Shown here piece by piece: positions 53,842 to 64,000 of a DNA stretch of 64,000 nucleotides. A program made the position numbers and the translations under genes. Source of the DNA: Sabulicella rubraurantiaca (GTDB lineage: Bacteria; Pseudomonadota; Alphaproteobacteria; Acetobacterales; Acetobacteraceae); assembly GCF_017355885.1 (NCBI RefSeq), contig NZ_JAFEUU010000002.1, positions 372,001 through 436,000 on the forward strand. Reading direction: 5' to 3'. The first letter of the stretch is position 1. Each line of letters begins with the position of its first letter. The notes beneath the pieces are model-generated. The model was not told the origin of the DNA, did no database searches, and was given only the letters and a program-made list of their open reading frames with translations.

Positions 53842-54519
53842 TCAGCCCGGCGGCGGGCGGAGTTCCTTCACCTCGACCGGCGGGATCTGCGGGCCGACGC
53901 GCGGCGGGGTGGCGCCGCGCTCGAAGGCGACCATGCTGTCGTAGAAATGCATGGACAGGGTGGTATGGGTGAATTCCGTGGGCGGCAGCGCGCCCTTGGT
54001 CCAGACCGCGTTCAGCTCGTCCACCAGATGCTTGCACGTCTCGAGGAAGGAGGCGGGGTTGCGGAGGCCGCCGCCATATTCGGGCCAATAGGCGGTATGC
54101 AGATCCTCCACCATGTAGACGCCGTCGCGCGCCATGCGCGGGTAGAGGAAGCCGAAGGAGGTGGCGATGTCGGACTGGCGGTGGGAGCCGTCATCCAGCA
54201 CGACGTCGAAGGGGCCGAATTCCTCGTGCAGCCGGGCCAGGAAGGCGGTGTCCCCCTGGTCGCCAATGCGGATGGCGATGTTGTGCTCCGCATAGGCGGC
54301 GCAGCCCGGATGGATGTCCACGCCCACGATCTGCGCCAGCGGGCCGAGCCAGCGCTTCCAGAGCTGGAGCGAACCGCCATGGGCGCAGCCGATCTCCAGC
54401 ATGCGGCAGGGGCGGTTCACGTAGCGGGCAAGATGCCGCTCATAGGCCGGGAAGTAGTGGGTCCATTTGTGGACGCTGCGCCCCTGGTTGGTGAGGAACT
54501 CGGTCCAGAGGCCACTCAT
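53842..54519 (-). CDS. Class I methyltransferase, MycE/rhamnosyl-O-methyltransferase-like
   Basis: A 225-residue SAM-dependent methyltransferase: MLEIGCAHGGSLQLWKRWLG (motif I, about 42-60), VGVDIHPGCAAYAE, VVLDDGSHRQSDIATSF with the Asp-Asp metal site, and VEDLHTAYWPEYGGG. This combination resembles MycE/TylF-type sugar O-methyltransferases that need Mg2+. It starts 5 bp after the secA stop, possibly read through from it. Substrate may be a cell-surface or secreted sugar. Confidence 0.85.
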   Translation of the reverse strand: MSGLWTEFLTNQGRSVHKWTHYFPAYERHLARYVNRPCRMLEIGCAHGGSLQLWKRWLGPLAQIVGVDIHPGCAAYAEHNIAIRIGDQGDTAFLARLHEEFGPFDVVLDDGSHRQSDIATSFGFLYPRMARDGVYMVEDLHTAYWPEYGGGLRNPASFLETCKHLVDELNAVWTKGALPPTEFTHTTLSMHFYDSMVAFERGATPPRVGPQIPPVEVKELRPPPG

Positions 54520-54523
54520 TCCC

Positions 54524-57253
<2,730 letters not shown>

Positions 57254-57427
57254 GGGGGCGGGTATCTCTCCGGGCACGGCGCCGGATTGGGCGCGGGCCG
57301 TTTGCTGGAACAGGTAGGCTCTGGGGGGCCGGGGGTCAACGATGGGCCAAACCCCTGACTGGCGCTCCGGGTTGTGGGAGGCATGGCCCCCTGCCATTGT
57401 CCGCCCTCGATCCCGGATTCCCGAACC

Positions 57428-58456
57428 ATGACGCGCCTCCCCCCCGTCGCCCTCCTCCTTGCCGCCTGCGCGCTGCCTGCCCTGGCCCAGACCGGGGCTC
57501 CCGCCGCTCCCGCACCGGCCCAGCGCTCCCCGGCCACCGCCGCGCCCACGCCGCCCGCAGCGGCCCCTGCCGCCGCCACCCCCGCCGATGCGGATCCGGT
57601 GCTGGCCCGCGTGGACGGGCAGGAGATCCGGCTGAGCGAGGTGATGGAAACCGCCGCCGAGGCCCTGCCGGCCGAGCTGCGGAACGTGCCCCCCGCGACG
57701 CTGCGCGCGCTGCTGCCCCCGCAGGTCTTCGGGCAGCTGGTGGACCGTGCGGTGACCGACCGCGTGCTGGTCGCCGCCGCCCGGCGCGAGGGGCTGGAGC
57801 GCGACGAGGATGTGCGCCGCCGCGTCCGCGCCTTCGAGGAGGGTGAGCTGCGCGACGCGCTGCTGCGCCGCGAGATCGTGCCCAAGCTGACCGACGAGGC
57901 GCTGCGCGCCCGCTGGGAGCGCGACCGTGCCGGCCGCCCGGCGGAGGAGGAGGTGCGCGCCCGCCATATCCTGGTGCGCGAGGAGGCCGATGCCCGCGCG
58001 ATCATCGGGGAGATCCAGCGCGGCGCGAATTTCGAGGAGGTGGCGCGGCGCCGCTCCACCGACCCGGCGGGGCGCAGCAATGGCGGCGATTTGGGCTTCT
58101 TCCGGCGCAACGACATGGTGCCGGAATTCGCCACCGCCGCCTTCAACCTCCAGCCCGGGCAGATGACGCCCAACCCGGTGCGGTCGCAATTCGGCTGGCA
58201 CGTCATCCGCGTCGAGGAGCGGCGCACCGGCCAGGGCCCGGGCTTCGACGAGAGCCGCGAGGCGGTGCGCCAGTCCATGATCGAGGAGGAGGTGCAGGCG
58301 ATGATCACGCGGCTGCGCCAGGCGGCGCGGGTCGAGATCGTGGAGCCGCCGGCGCCGGCCGGGGTGCAGGCCGACCCGCCGCCGCGCCCGGGCGCGCCTT
58401 CCGCCAGCCCGGCACCCGCTCCGACGCCGGCGCCCGCCCCCGCTCAGCGGCGCTAG
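57428..58456 (+). CDS. Periplasmic peptidyl-prolyl isomerase, parvulin (PpiC/SurA-like)
   Basis: A 342-residue exported chaperone/isomerase. Signal peptide [21 protein letters not shown], low-complexity Ala/Pro stretch, chaperone-like helical region (about 60-175), then a parvulin domain: [54 protein letters not shown] and [12 protein letters not shown]. The C-terminal tail is Pro/Ala-rich. It precedes the FMN reductase and argJ; the secA/parvulin/argJ order is one I recall from other alphaproteobacteria. The cysteine in the signal region (LLAAC) might alternatively be a lipobox. Confidence 0.92.
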   Translation: MTRLPPVALLLAACALPALAQTGAPAAPAPAQRSPATAAPTPPAAAPAAATPADADPVLARVDGQEIRLSEVMETAAEALPAELRNVPPATLRALLPPQVFGQLVDRAVTDRVLVAAARREGLERDEDVRRRVRAFEEGELRDALLRREIVPKLTDEALRARWERDRAGRPAEEEVRARHILVREEADARAIIGEIQRGANFEEVARRRSTDPAGRSNGGDLGFFRRNDMVPEFATAAFNLQPGQMTPNPVRSQFGWHVIRVEERRTGQGPGFDESREAVRQSMIEEEVQAMITRLRQAARVEIVEPPAPAGVQADPPPRPGAPSASPAPAPTPAPAPAQRR

Positions 58457-58461
58457 GCTTC

Positions 58462-59013
58462 ATGCGCGTCCTCGCCATCTGCGGCAGCCTGAGGGCCGCC
58501 AGCCTGAACCGGAAGCTGCTGCGCACCGCCGCCGAGCTCGCGCCCGGGGGCATGGTGGTGGAGGAGACGGGGATCCGCGGCATCCCCGTCTTCGATGAGG
58601 ATATCGAGGCGAAGGGGCTGCCCGATGAGGTCGCCGCGCTGCGCGAGCGCTGCTTCGCGGCGGACGGGCTGCTCTTCGTCACGCCGGAATATAATTACGG
58701 CATCCCCGGCGGGCTGAAGAACGCGGTGGACTGGCTGTCCCGCCGGGTGGACGGGAAGCAGCCCTTCAAGGACAAGCCCTGCGCGATGATGGGCGCTTCG
58801 GGCGGGATGGGCGGGACGATCCGCTCCCAGCTCCAGCTCCGCCAGTCCATCCAGCTCCTGGGCGCGCTGACCATGCCGGGGCCGGAGGTCTTCGTCGCCC
58901 AGGCCAACTCGCGCTTCGACGCGGAAGGCAAGCTGACCGACGCGCCGACGCGCGCGGCGGTGGAGAAGTTGATGGCCGCTTTCGGCCAGTGGATCGCGCG
59001 GATGAAAGGTTGA
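58462..59013 (+). CDS. NADPH-dependent FMN reductase / quinone reductase
   Basis: A 183-residue flavodoxin-fold enzyme: ICGSLRAASLNRKLL near 7-20 (FMN phosphate loop) and FVTPEYNYGIPGGLKNAVDWLSR near 72-92 (isoalloxazine contact), the signature of the YieF/ArsH-like FMN_red family. Starts 5 bp after the parvulin gene. It probably reduces quinones, chromate or azo dyes nonspecifically. Confidence 0.93.
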   Translation: MRVLAICGSLRAASLNRKLLRTAAELAPGGMVVEETGIRGIPVFDEDIEAKGLPDEVAALRERCFAADGLLFVTPEYNYGIPGGLKNAVDWLSRRVDGKQPFKDKPCAMMGASGGMGGTIRSQLQLRQSIQLLGALTMPGPEVFVAQANSRFDAEGKLTDAPTRAAVEKLMAAFGQWIARMKG

Positions 59014-59015
59014 GA

Positions 59016-60248
59016 ATGGCGCTTCCCCCCTCCCCCCTCGCCCTGCCCTTGCCGGAGATGCCCGCCATCGCGGGGGTCGAGATCGCCTCCGTGGCGGCCG
59101 GCATCCGCTACAAGGCGCGCGAGGACGTGACGGTGTTCCGCTTCGCGCCGGGCACGACGGCGGCGGGGGTGTTCACCCGCAATCTCTGCCCCGGCGCGCC
59201 GGTGGATTGGTGCCGTGCCGCCCTGCCCGGCGGCAAGGCGCGGGCGCTGGTGGTGACGGCGGGCAACAGCAACGTCTTCACCGGCAAGGCGGGGCGCGAG
59301 ACCTGCGAGCGCACCGCGCGCGAGATGGCCGGGCTGCTGGGCTGCCGCCCGAAGGAGGTGTTCCTGGCCTCTACCGGCGTGATTGGCGAGAAGCTGCCGA
59401 CCGAGGTGTTGCTGGCTTCCCTTCCCGGCGCGGTGGAGAAGCTGGAGACGGATGGCTGGGCCGGCGCGGCGCGCGCCATCATGACCACCGACACCTTCGC
59501 CAAGGGCGCGGTGCGGACCGCGCGGATCGGCGATTCCGAAGTGAGGATCTGCGGCATCGCCAAGGGCAGCGGCATGATTGCGCCCGACATGGCGACCATG
59601 CTGTCCTTCCTGGCCACCGATGCGAAGATTCCGGCGCCCGTCCTCCAGGCGCTGCTGAAGCGCGGCGTGGACAAAAGCTTCAACTGCGTGACGGTGGACA
59701 GCGACACCTCCACCTCCGACACGGTGATGCTCTTCGCCACCGGCCAGGCGAAGCACCCGCGCGTCGCGGCGGATGCGAAGCCGTCCTCGCTCAAGGATTT
59801 TGCCCGCGCGCTGGACGAGGTGCTGCACGAGCTCGCCCTCATGGTCGCGCGCGACGGCGAGGGGGCGCAGAAGCTGATCACGGTGAAGGTGACCGGCGCC
59901 GCTTCCGCGCGCTCGGCGCATCGCGTCGCGATGTGCATCGCCAATTCGCCGCTGGTGAAGACCGCCATCGCGGGCGAGGACGCCAATTGGGGCCGCATCG
60001 TCATGGCGGTGGGCAAGGCGGGCGAGCCTGCGGATCGCGACCGGCTTTCCGTCGCCGTGGGCGGCACCTGGATGGCGCGCGAGGGCGAGGTGGTGCCCGG
60101 CTACGACGAGACGCCCGTGGTCGCGCACATGAAGGGGCGCGAGGTGGAGATCACCGTGGATCTGGGGCTCGGGCGCGGCGCGGCGACCGTGTGGACCTGC
60201 GACCTGACGCACGGATACATCGACATCAATGGCTCCTACCGGAGCTGA
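59016..60248 (+). CDS. argJ: Glutamate N-acetyltransferase / amino-acid acetyltransferase ArgJ
   Basis: Bifunctional Ntn-hydrolase-like enzyme that recycles the acetyl group between N-acetylornithine and glutamate in arginine synthesis. The 410-residue precursor autocleaves before Thr194 in MATMLSF, the nucleophile; KGSGMIAPDMA precedes it, and NSPLVKTAIAGEDANWGRI near 310 and GYIDINGSYRS at the end are characteristic. Start ATG at 59016. The last 20 bp overlap the GNAT-Nudix gene. Confidence 0.97.
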   Translation: MALPPSPLALPLPEMPAIAGVEIASVAAGIRYKAREDVTVFRFAPGTTAAGVFTRNLCPGAPVDWCRAALPGGKARALVVTAGNSNVFTGKAGRETCERTAREMAGLLGCRPKEVFLASTGVIGEKLPTEVLLASLPGAVEKLETDGWAGAARAIMTTDTFAKGAVRTARIGDSEVRICGIAKGSGMIAPDMATMLSFLATDAKIPAPVLQALLKRGVDKSFNCVTVDSDTSTSDTVMLFATGQAKHPRVAADAKPSSLKDFARALDEVLHELALMVARDGEGAQKLITVKVTGAASARSAHRVAMCIANSPLVKTAIAGEDANWGRIVMAVGKAGEPADRDRLSVAVGGTWMAREGEVVPGYDETPVVAHMKGREVEITVDLGLGRGAATVWTCDLTHGYIDINGSYRS

Positions 60249-61176
60249 GGGGCCGCTCCTGCGGACGGAGCGCCTCGTGCTTCGTCCGCTGGAGCGCGGC
60301 GACGTGCCGGCGCTGACGCGGCTGGTCAACGACTATTCGGTCGCGGGCAAGCTGGCCCGCGTTCCCTTCCCCTATCGCGAGGAGCTGGCGGAGGAATGGA
60401 TTGCCTCCACCGCCACGCAGCGCGCGCGGGGCGAGGGCTATCACCTCGCCGTCACGCGCGACGAGGCGCTGGTGGGCTGCGTCGGGCTGACCGTGCAGGG
60501 CAAGGAAGCACCGGAGATCGGCTACTGGATCGGGCGGCGCTTCTGGGGCCAGGGCCTGGCGCGCGAGGCGGCAGGGGCGCTGCTGGAATGGGCCGAGGGC
60601 GAGCTGGGCACCGCCACTTTCCGCGCCAGCGCCCTTTCCGACAATTCGGCAAGCCATGCCGTGCTGCGCGCCCTGGGCTTCGAGGAGGCGGGGACGGGGC
60701 ACGAGCCCTTCCTGTCGCGCAACCGCGCCATGCCCGTCACCTATTTCCGCCGCGCCGGGCCACGCAAGCCGACAGAGCGGCCGATCCTGTTGGTCGCCGC
60801 CTGCGCGCTCGTGGACCCGGAGGGGCGCGTGCTGCTGGCGCAGCGCCCGAAGGGCAAGCCCATGGCCGGGCTGTGGGAATTCCCCGGCGGCAAGATCGGC
60901 CCCGGCGAGACGCCCGAGACCGCGCTGATCCGCGAGCTGCGCGAGGAGCTGGGCATCGAGACGCGCGAGGCCTGCCTGTCGCCGCTCTTCTTCGCCTCCC
61001 ACGCCTATGAGCGTTTCCACCTGCTGATGCCGCTCTATGTCTGCCGGCGTTGGGAGGGGCGGGCTGAGGCGCGCGAGGGACAGGAACTGGCCTGGGTGCG
61101 CCCCGCCCGCATGGGCGATTATCCCATGCCGCCCGCCGACATCCCGCTGGTCGCGCTGCTGCGCGACTTCCTGTGA
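60229..61176 (+). CDS. Fused GNAT acetyltransferase and Nudix (MutT) hydrolase
   Basis: A 315-residue fusion. Residues about 9-170 are a RimJ-like GNAT domain (LRTERLVLRPLERGD, IGYWIGRRFWGQGLAREA for CoA); residues about 185-315 a MutT-type Nudix domain with box GGKIGPGETPETALIRELREEL at 220-241 (G-x5-E-x7-REUxEE). MutT sanitises 8-oxo-dGTP; argJ-mutT neighbourhoods occur in alphaproteobacteria, so here the acetyltransferase appears to have joined mutT. Start overlaps argJ by 20 bp. Confidence 0.92.
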   Translation: MAPTGAEGPLLRTERLVLRPLERGDVPALTRLVNDYSVAGKLARVPFPYREELAEEWIASTATQRARGEGYHLAVTRDEALVGCVGLTVQGKEAPEIGYWIGRRFWGQGLAREAAGALLEWAEGELGTATFRASALSDNSASHAVLRALGFEEAGTGHEPFLSRNRAMPVTYFRRAGPRKPTERPILLVAACALVDPEGRVLLAQRPKGKPMAGLWEFPGGKIGPGETPETALIRELREELGIETREACLSPLFFASHAYERFHLLMPLYVCRRWEGRAEAREGQELAWVRPARMGDYPMPPADIPLVALLRDFL

Positions 61177-61186
61177 GGAGCACCGC

Positions 61187-61972
61187 ATGACCAATCCCAC
61201 CGCCTGCCTGCTGATCATCGGCAACGAGGTGCTGTCGGGCCGCACGCGCGACGCGAACCTGCAATTCCTGGCGACGCGGCTGGGCGAAATCGGCATCCCG
61301 CTGCGCGAGGTGCGGGTGATCCCCGATGTGCCGGAAACCATCATCGGCACGGTGAACGAGGTGCGGGCGAAGTTCGACCACGTCTTCACCACGGGCGGCA
61401 TCGGCCCGACGCATGACGACATCACCAGCGAATGCATCGCCGCCGCCTTCGGCGTGCCCTGGGTGGTGCACGAGGAAAGCCGTGCGCTGATGGCGGAGGA
61501 TTACGCGCGGCGCGACCCGCCGGTTGAGATGAACGCGGCGCGGCTGCGCATGGCGACCTTGCCCGAGGGCGCGGTGCCGATCCGCTGCTCCATCACCTCG
61601 GCGCCCGGATTCACTATGGGCAACGTCCATGTCATGGCGGGCGTGCCGCGCATCATGCAGGCGATGTTCGAGGTGATCGCGCCCACGCTGCGCGGCGGGG
61701 TGCCGGTGGTGTCGCGCACCGTCCATGCGGTGGGCGTGTTCGAGGGCAACATCGCTGAAGCGCTGGAGGCGGTGCAGAAGCGCTTCCCGGCGCTCGACAT
61801 CGGCTCCTACCCCTTCTACCGCAAGGTCGAGGCGGGCGTGTTCTCCGGCGGCGGCGTGGCGCTGGTGGCGAAGGGGACGGACCCGGCCAGCGTGGATGCG
61901 GCGGCGGAGGCGATCACCACCATGCTGCGCGGGATGGGCGCGCAGCCGGTGGAGGGAGAACCGCCCGCTTGA
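61187..61972 (+). CDS. CinA-like molybdopterin-binding domain protein
   Basis: A 261-residue protein with the MoCF/CinA N-terminal fold: LLIIGNEVLSGRTRDANLQFLATRLGEIGI at the start, TTGGIGPTHDDITSECIAAAFG near 67-88 (the characteristic glycine loop). CinA proteins hydrolyse ADP-ribose or NMN; the C-terminal NMN deamidase domain is absent, so this short form may only carry the ADP-ribose pyrophosphatase-like activity. AGGAGC precedes the ATG. TTGA overlap with the next gene. Confidence 0.93.
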   Translation: MTNPTACLLIIGNEVLSGRTRDANLQFLATRLGEIGIPLREVRVIPDVPETIIGTVNEVRAKFDHVFTTGGIGPTHDDITSECIAAAFGVPWVVHEESRALMAEDYARRDPPVEMNAARLRMATLPEGAVPIRCSITSAPGFTMGNVHVMAGVPRIMQAMFEVIAPTLRGGVPVVSRTVHAVGVFEGNIAEALEAVQKRFPALDIGSYPFYRKVEAGVFSGGGVALVAKGTDPASVDAAAEAITTMLRGMGAQPVEGEPPA

Positions 61973-63303
61973 CCGTCCCGGGCGCCGCCTGGCTGCGCCG
62001 GTGGGCCCTGGAGGTCGCTTCGAGCTTCTGGCTGCGGCCTTCGGCGATGGTGGTCGCCGCGGTGGTGCTGGCCGAGCTGCTGGTGCGCCACGAGAACAGC
62101 ATCTCCCTGCCCGGCTGGATGGAAGCATGGATCTATGCCGGCGGGATTTCCGGCGCGCGCGGCGTGCTGGCCGCCGTCGCGGGGGCGATGATCGGGGTGG
62201 CGGGAACCACCTTCTCCATCACCGTCGCGGCGCTCAGCCTCGCCTCCGACCAGATGGGGCCGCGGCTGCTGGGCAATTTCACGCGCGACCCGGGCAACCA
62301 GTATGCGCTCGGAGCGCTGCTCGCGACCTTCGCCTTCTCGCTCGTCACGCTGCGCGCAGTGCGCGAGGTGGGCGAGGAGGTGTTCGTGCCGCAGCTGGCC
62401 GTCTCGGTCGCCCTGCTCCTGGCGGGTATCTGCGTGGGCGTGGTGATCTGGTTCATCCACCACGTCGCCTCTTCCATCAACATGGACAATGTCGTGGCGC
62501 TGGTGCGGGAGGACCTGACCCGCGCGCTGCGCGCCCTGCCCCGGCGCGCGGATGGCGACGAGCTGGCGCAGCGCCCCCAGCCGCATGCCGATGCCGGCGG
62601 CGGGAAACTGCGCCTGAAGGAGAGCGGCTACCTGCGCCTGCTGGATGACGAGGCGCTGGCCGATTGGGCGGAGAAGCGAAATGCGCGGCTGCGCCTGCTC
62701 ATCCGGCCGGGCGACTTCGTCTTCCCGGGCCGCCTGGTGGGGGAGGTGCAGCCGCCGGAACTCCAGGAGGAGGCGGAGAAGGCGCTGAGCGATGCGGCTT
62801 CAGTCGGGCGTTCGCGCATCGTGAACCAGGACCTGGAATTCGCGGTGAACCAGATGGTCGAGATCGCGGCCCGCGCCCTTCCGCCCGGCGTGAATGATTC
62901 CTTCACCGCCATTGCCGTGCTGGACCAGTTCGGCGCCGTGCTGTGCGAGATGGAAGAGCGGCTTCTGCCGGATGGCGTGACGTGGCGGGGCGAAGTGCCA
63001 CGGCTGTGGCGATCCGCCTCCGACTATGCGGGGATCGTGGACGCGATGTTCCACATGATCCGGCAATCCGGCGCGATGCAGCCACCGGTCATGATCCGGC
63101 TGATGGAAGTGCTGGGCGCGGTGGCGGAGGTGGAACGCGATGCCGGGCGGCTGGAGGTGCTGCGGCACCATCTGGAGCTTGCGCATGGCGCGGCCTGCGC
63201 GGCGACGGAGGACCCTTCCGCCCAGGCGGCCTATGCGGAGCGGCGCGAGGCGGCGCTGCGGGCGATCGCGGGGGAAGAAGGGAAGCGCAAGGGAGGCGGA
63301 TGA
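61969..63303 (+). CDS. DUF2254 membrane protein
   Basis: A 444-residue protein with four N-terminal membrane segments (about 15-180), including FSITVAALSLASDQMGPRLLGNFTRD, a well-kept DUF2254 stretch, followed by a cytosolic region with LDDEALADWAEKRNARLRLLIRPGDFVFPG and AVNQMVEIAARALPPGVNDSFTAIAVLDQFG. Function is unknown. Start is TTG at 61969, overlapping the previous stop (TTGA) with GGAGGG 10 nt upstream. Converges with the FkbM gene. Confidence 0.9.
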   Translation: MTVPGAAWLRRWALEVASSFWLRPSAMVVAAVVLAELLVRHENSISLPGWMEAWIYAGGISGARGVLAAVAGAMIGVAGTTFSITVAALSLASDQMGPRLLGNFTRDPGNQYALGALLATFAFSLVTLRAVREVGEEVFVPQLAVSVALLLAGICVGVVIWFIHHVASSINMDNVVALVREDLTRALRALPRRADGDELAQRPQPHADAGGGKLRLKESGYLRLLDDEALADWAEKRNARLRLLIRPGDFVFPGRLVGEVQPPELQEEAEKALSDAASVGRSRIVNQDLEFAVNQMVEIAARALPPGVNDSFTAIAVLDQFGAVLCEMEERLLPDGVTWRGEVPRLWRSASDYAGIVDAMFHMIRQSGAMQPPVMIRLMEVLGAVAEVERDAGRLEVLRHHLELAHGAACAATEDPSAQAAYAERREAALRAIAGEEGKRKGGG

Positions 63304-63322
63304 CCGCCTTCCTGAACGGGGC

Positions 63323-64000
63323 CTAGGCGGGTTGGAACACGAAGTTGTTCGCGTAGCCGCCTGCCCGGTCCGGCCGCTGATGCTTCTCCAGGGAGAAGGC
63401 GGCGATCGGCACGTTCTCGCCGCGCCAGAGAAACCACCCCTGGTAGCCGCGCTGCAGGAGATGGCGAAACAGCTCGAAGGGTTGGCCGGGCTGGTGCGCG
63501 GCTTCGGACTCGATGAGGAGCGTGGGCCGGTCGCGACGGAGTATGTGCTCCGCGCCGCGCAGCACTTCCATCTCGTGGCCTTCCACGTCGATCTTCACGA
63601 AGCCCACCGGCTCGGACACGACGTCGTCGAGGCGCCGCAGCGGAACGCGCAGCGTCTCGCCCTGGACGGGGCTGCCGGGATGGAGCGACGCACGCCCATC
63701 ATCCTCCGGCGGGATGCGAAGCTCGGCGGAGCCTTCTCGATCCGAGAGAGCCATGGAGTGGATCGTGACGTTCCGTGGGAGCTTTTCCTGCAGCTCCATC
63801 GCGAGGGCAGGTTGCGGTTCGAAGCAGTGCACGCGCGGGCAGATGCGGGCCAGACGCCCCGCGTAAAGCCCATGGTTGCCGCCGACATCCACGGCAGCGC
63901 GGGCCGGATCGGTCAATTCGGGAAGAAGCAGCCACTCGGGCTCGGTGCTTCGCCAGCGTTGCAGCCGCATCTGCTCCACCCTGAAGGCGATTCGCGGCGG
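63323..64000 (-). CDS. FkbM-family methyltransferase (5' end beyond window)
   Basis: A SAM-dependent methyltransferase of the FkbM family, which often modifies sugars or polyketides. Visible: VDVGGNHGLYAGRLARICP (motif I), HCFEPQPALAMEL, FVKIDVEGHEMEVLRGAE and the final NNFVFQPA. The frame is open to the right edge. A GTG at 63979 would give a 218-residue protein, but the codons before it (encoding RIAFR) look coding, so the gene probably starts outside. Ends 19 bp from the convergent DUF2254 gene. Confidence 0.87.
   Translation of the reverse strand, partial: PPRIAFRVEQMRLQRWRSTEPEWLLLPELTDPARAAVDVGGNHGLYAGRLARICPRVHCFEPQPALAMELQEKLPRNVTIHSMALSDREGSAELRIPPEDDGRASLHPGSPVQGETLRVPLRRLDDVVSEPVGFVKIDVEGHEMEVLRGAEHILRRDRPTLLIESEAAHQPGQPFELFRHLLQRGYQGWFLWRGENVPIAAFSLEKHQRPDRAGGYANNFVFQPA

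Overview
The window is very GC-rich (roughly 70% by eye) and densely packed, with many 4-nt stop/start overlaps (ATGA, GTGA, TTGA), frequent GTG and TTG starts and twin-arginine-like or AxA-AQ signal peptides on solute-binding proteins. Gene content points to an alphaproteobacterium of the Acetobacteraceae/Rhodospirillales type (Roseomonas-like): a CtrA-class response regulator, a TIGR02300 protein, PduO plus B12-dependent MetH, a DctPQM TRAP system, and five orphan TctC-type binding proteins. The assignment is an inference from gene families and style, not from a database search. I see no rRNA, tRNA, CRISPR array, insertion sequence or prophage.

Layout. 1-2028: 3' part of uvrA, entering from the left edge. 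2074-9103 (minus): an ArsR/methyltransferase regulator, metH, then a CDF metal transporter, TonB and a PduO cobalamin adenosyltransferase; a palindrome in front of the regulator is a likely operator. 9181-10239: two small unknown genes and a degenerate repeat element. 10380-13202 (minus): TRAP transporter dctPQM. 13451-15766 (minus): a CBS-pair protein and an NdvA-like ABC exporter. 15882-19854 (plus): four TctC genes in a row with no TctA/TctB. 20328-24810: an M81 (MlrC-type) peptidase, an M20 peptidase, an Asp/Glu-racemase-like protein, a small membrane protein and an alpha/beta hydrolase. 24800-31914 (minus): SDR, PaiB-like protein, ion channel, argG, MFS exporter, YjbR-like protein, rlmN, IalB-like protein, TIGR02300 protein; parts of this train are translationally coupled. 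32033-35897 (plus): aroA-cmk-rpsA with a strong terminator. 36210-36932: ctrA-like gene with its ribosome binding site partly inside a hairpin. 36887-42298: FAD oxidoreductase, DUF2272 lipoprotein, old-yellow-enzyme-type oxidoreductase, PRC-barrel protein, transglutaminase-like protein. 42306-47255: fabI, pdxH, a fused APH/P-loop kinase, a universal stress protein, a small unknown and a pirin. 47271-51917: two DUF1194 (vWA-like) paralogues flanking a TPP-dependent enzyme, a CBS protein and a fifth TctC. 51918-53004: an AT-richer patch with one gene of foreign appearance. 53191-60248: CHRD/PEP-CTERM protein, sugar-methyltransferase-like protein, secA, parvulin PPIase, FMN reductase, argJ. 60229-64000: GNAT-Nudix fusion, CinA-like protein, DUF2254 membrane protein and an FkbM methyltransferase running to the right edge.

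Most of the window is core metabolism and information processing. The less ordinary signals are an ion channel whose conserved N-terminus has no ATG/GTG/TTG start, the palindromic operator in front of the methionine regulator, the hairpin over the ctrA ribosome binding site, enzymes that lack canonical active-site residues (SDR, racemase, transglutaminase), the tandem TctC array, a dispersed GCATTYTCAAG palindromic element, and the low-GC gene at 52138. I did not find a defence system or a clearly novel multi-gene machine.
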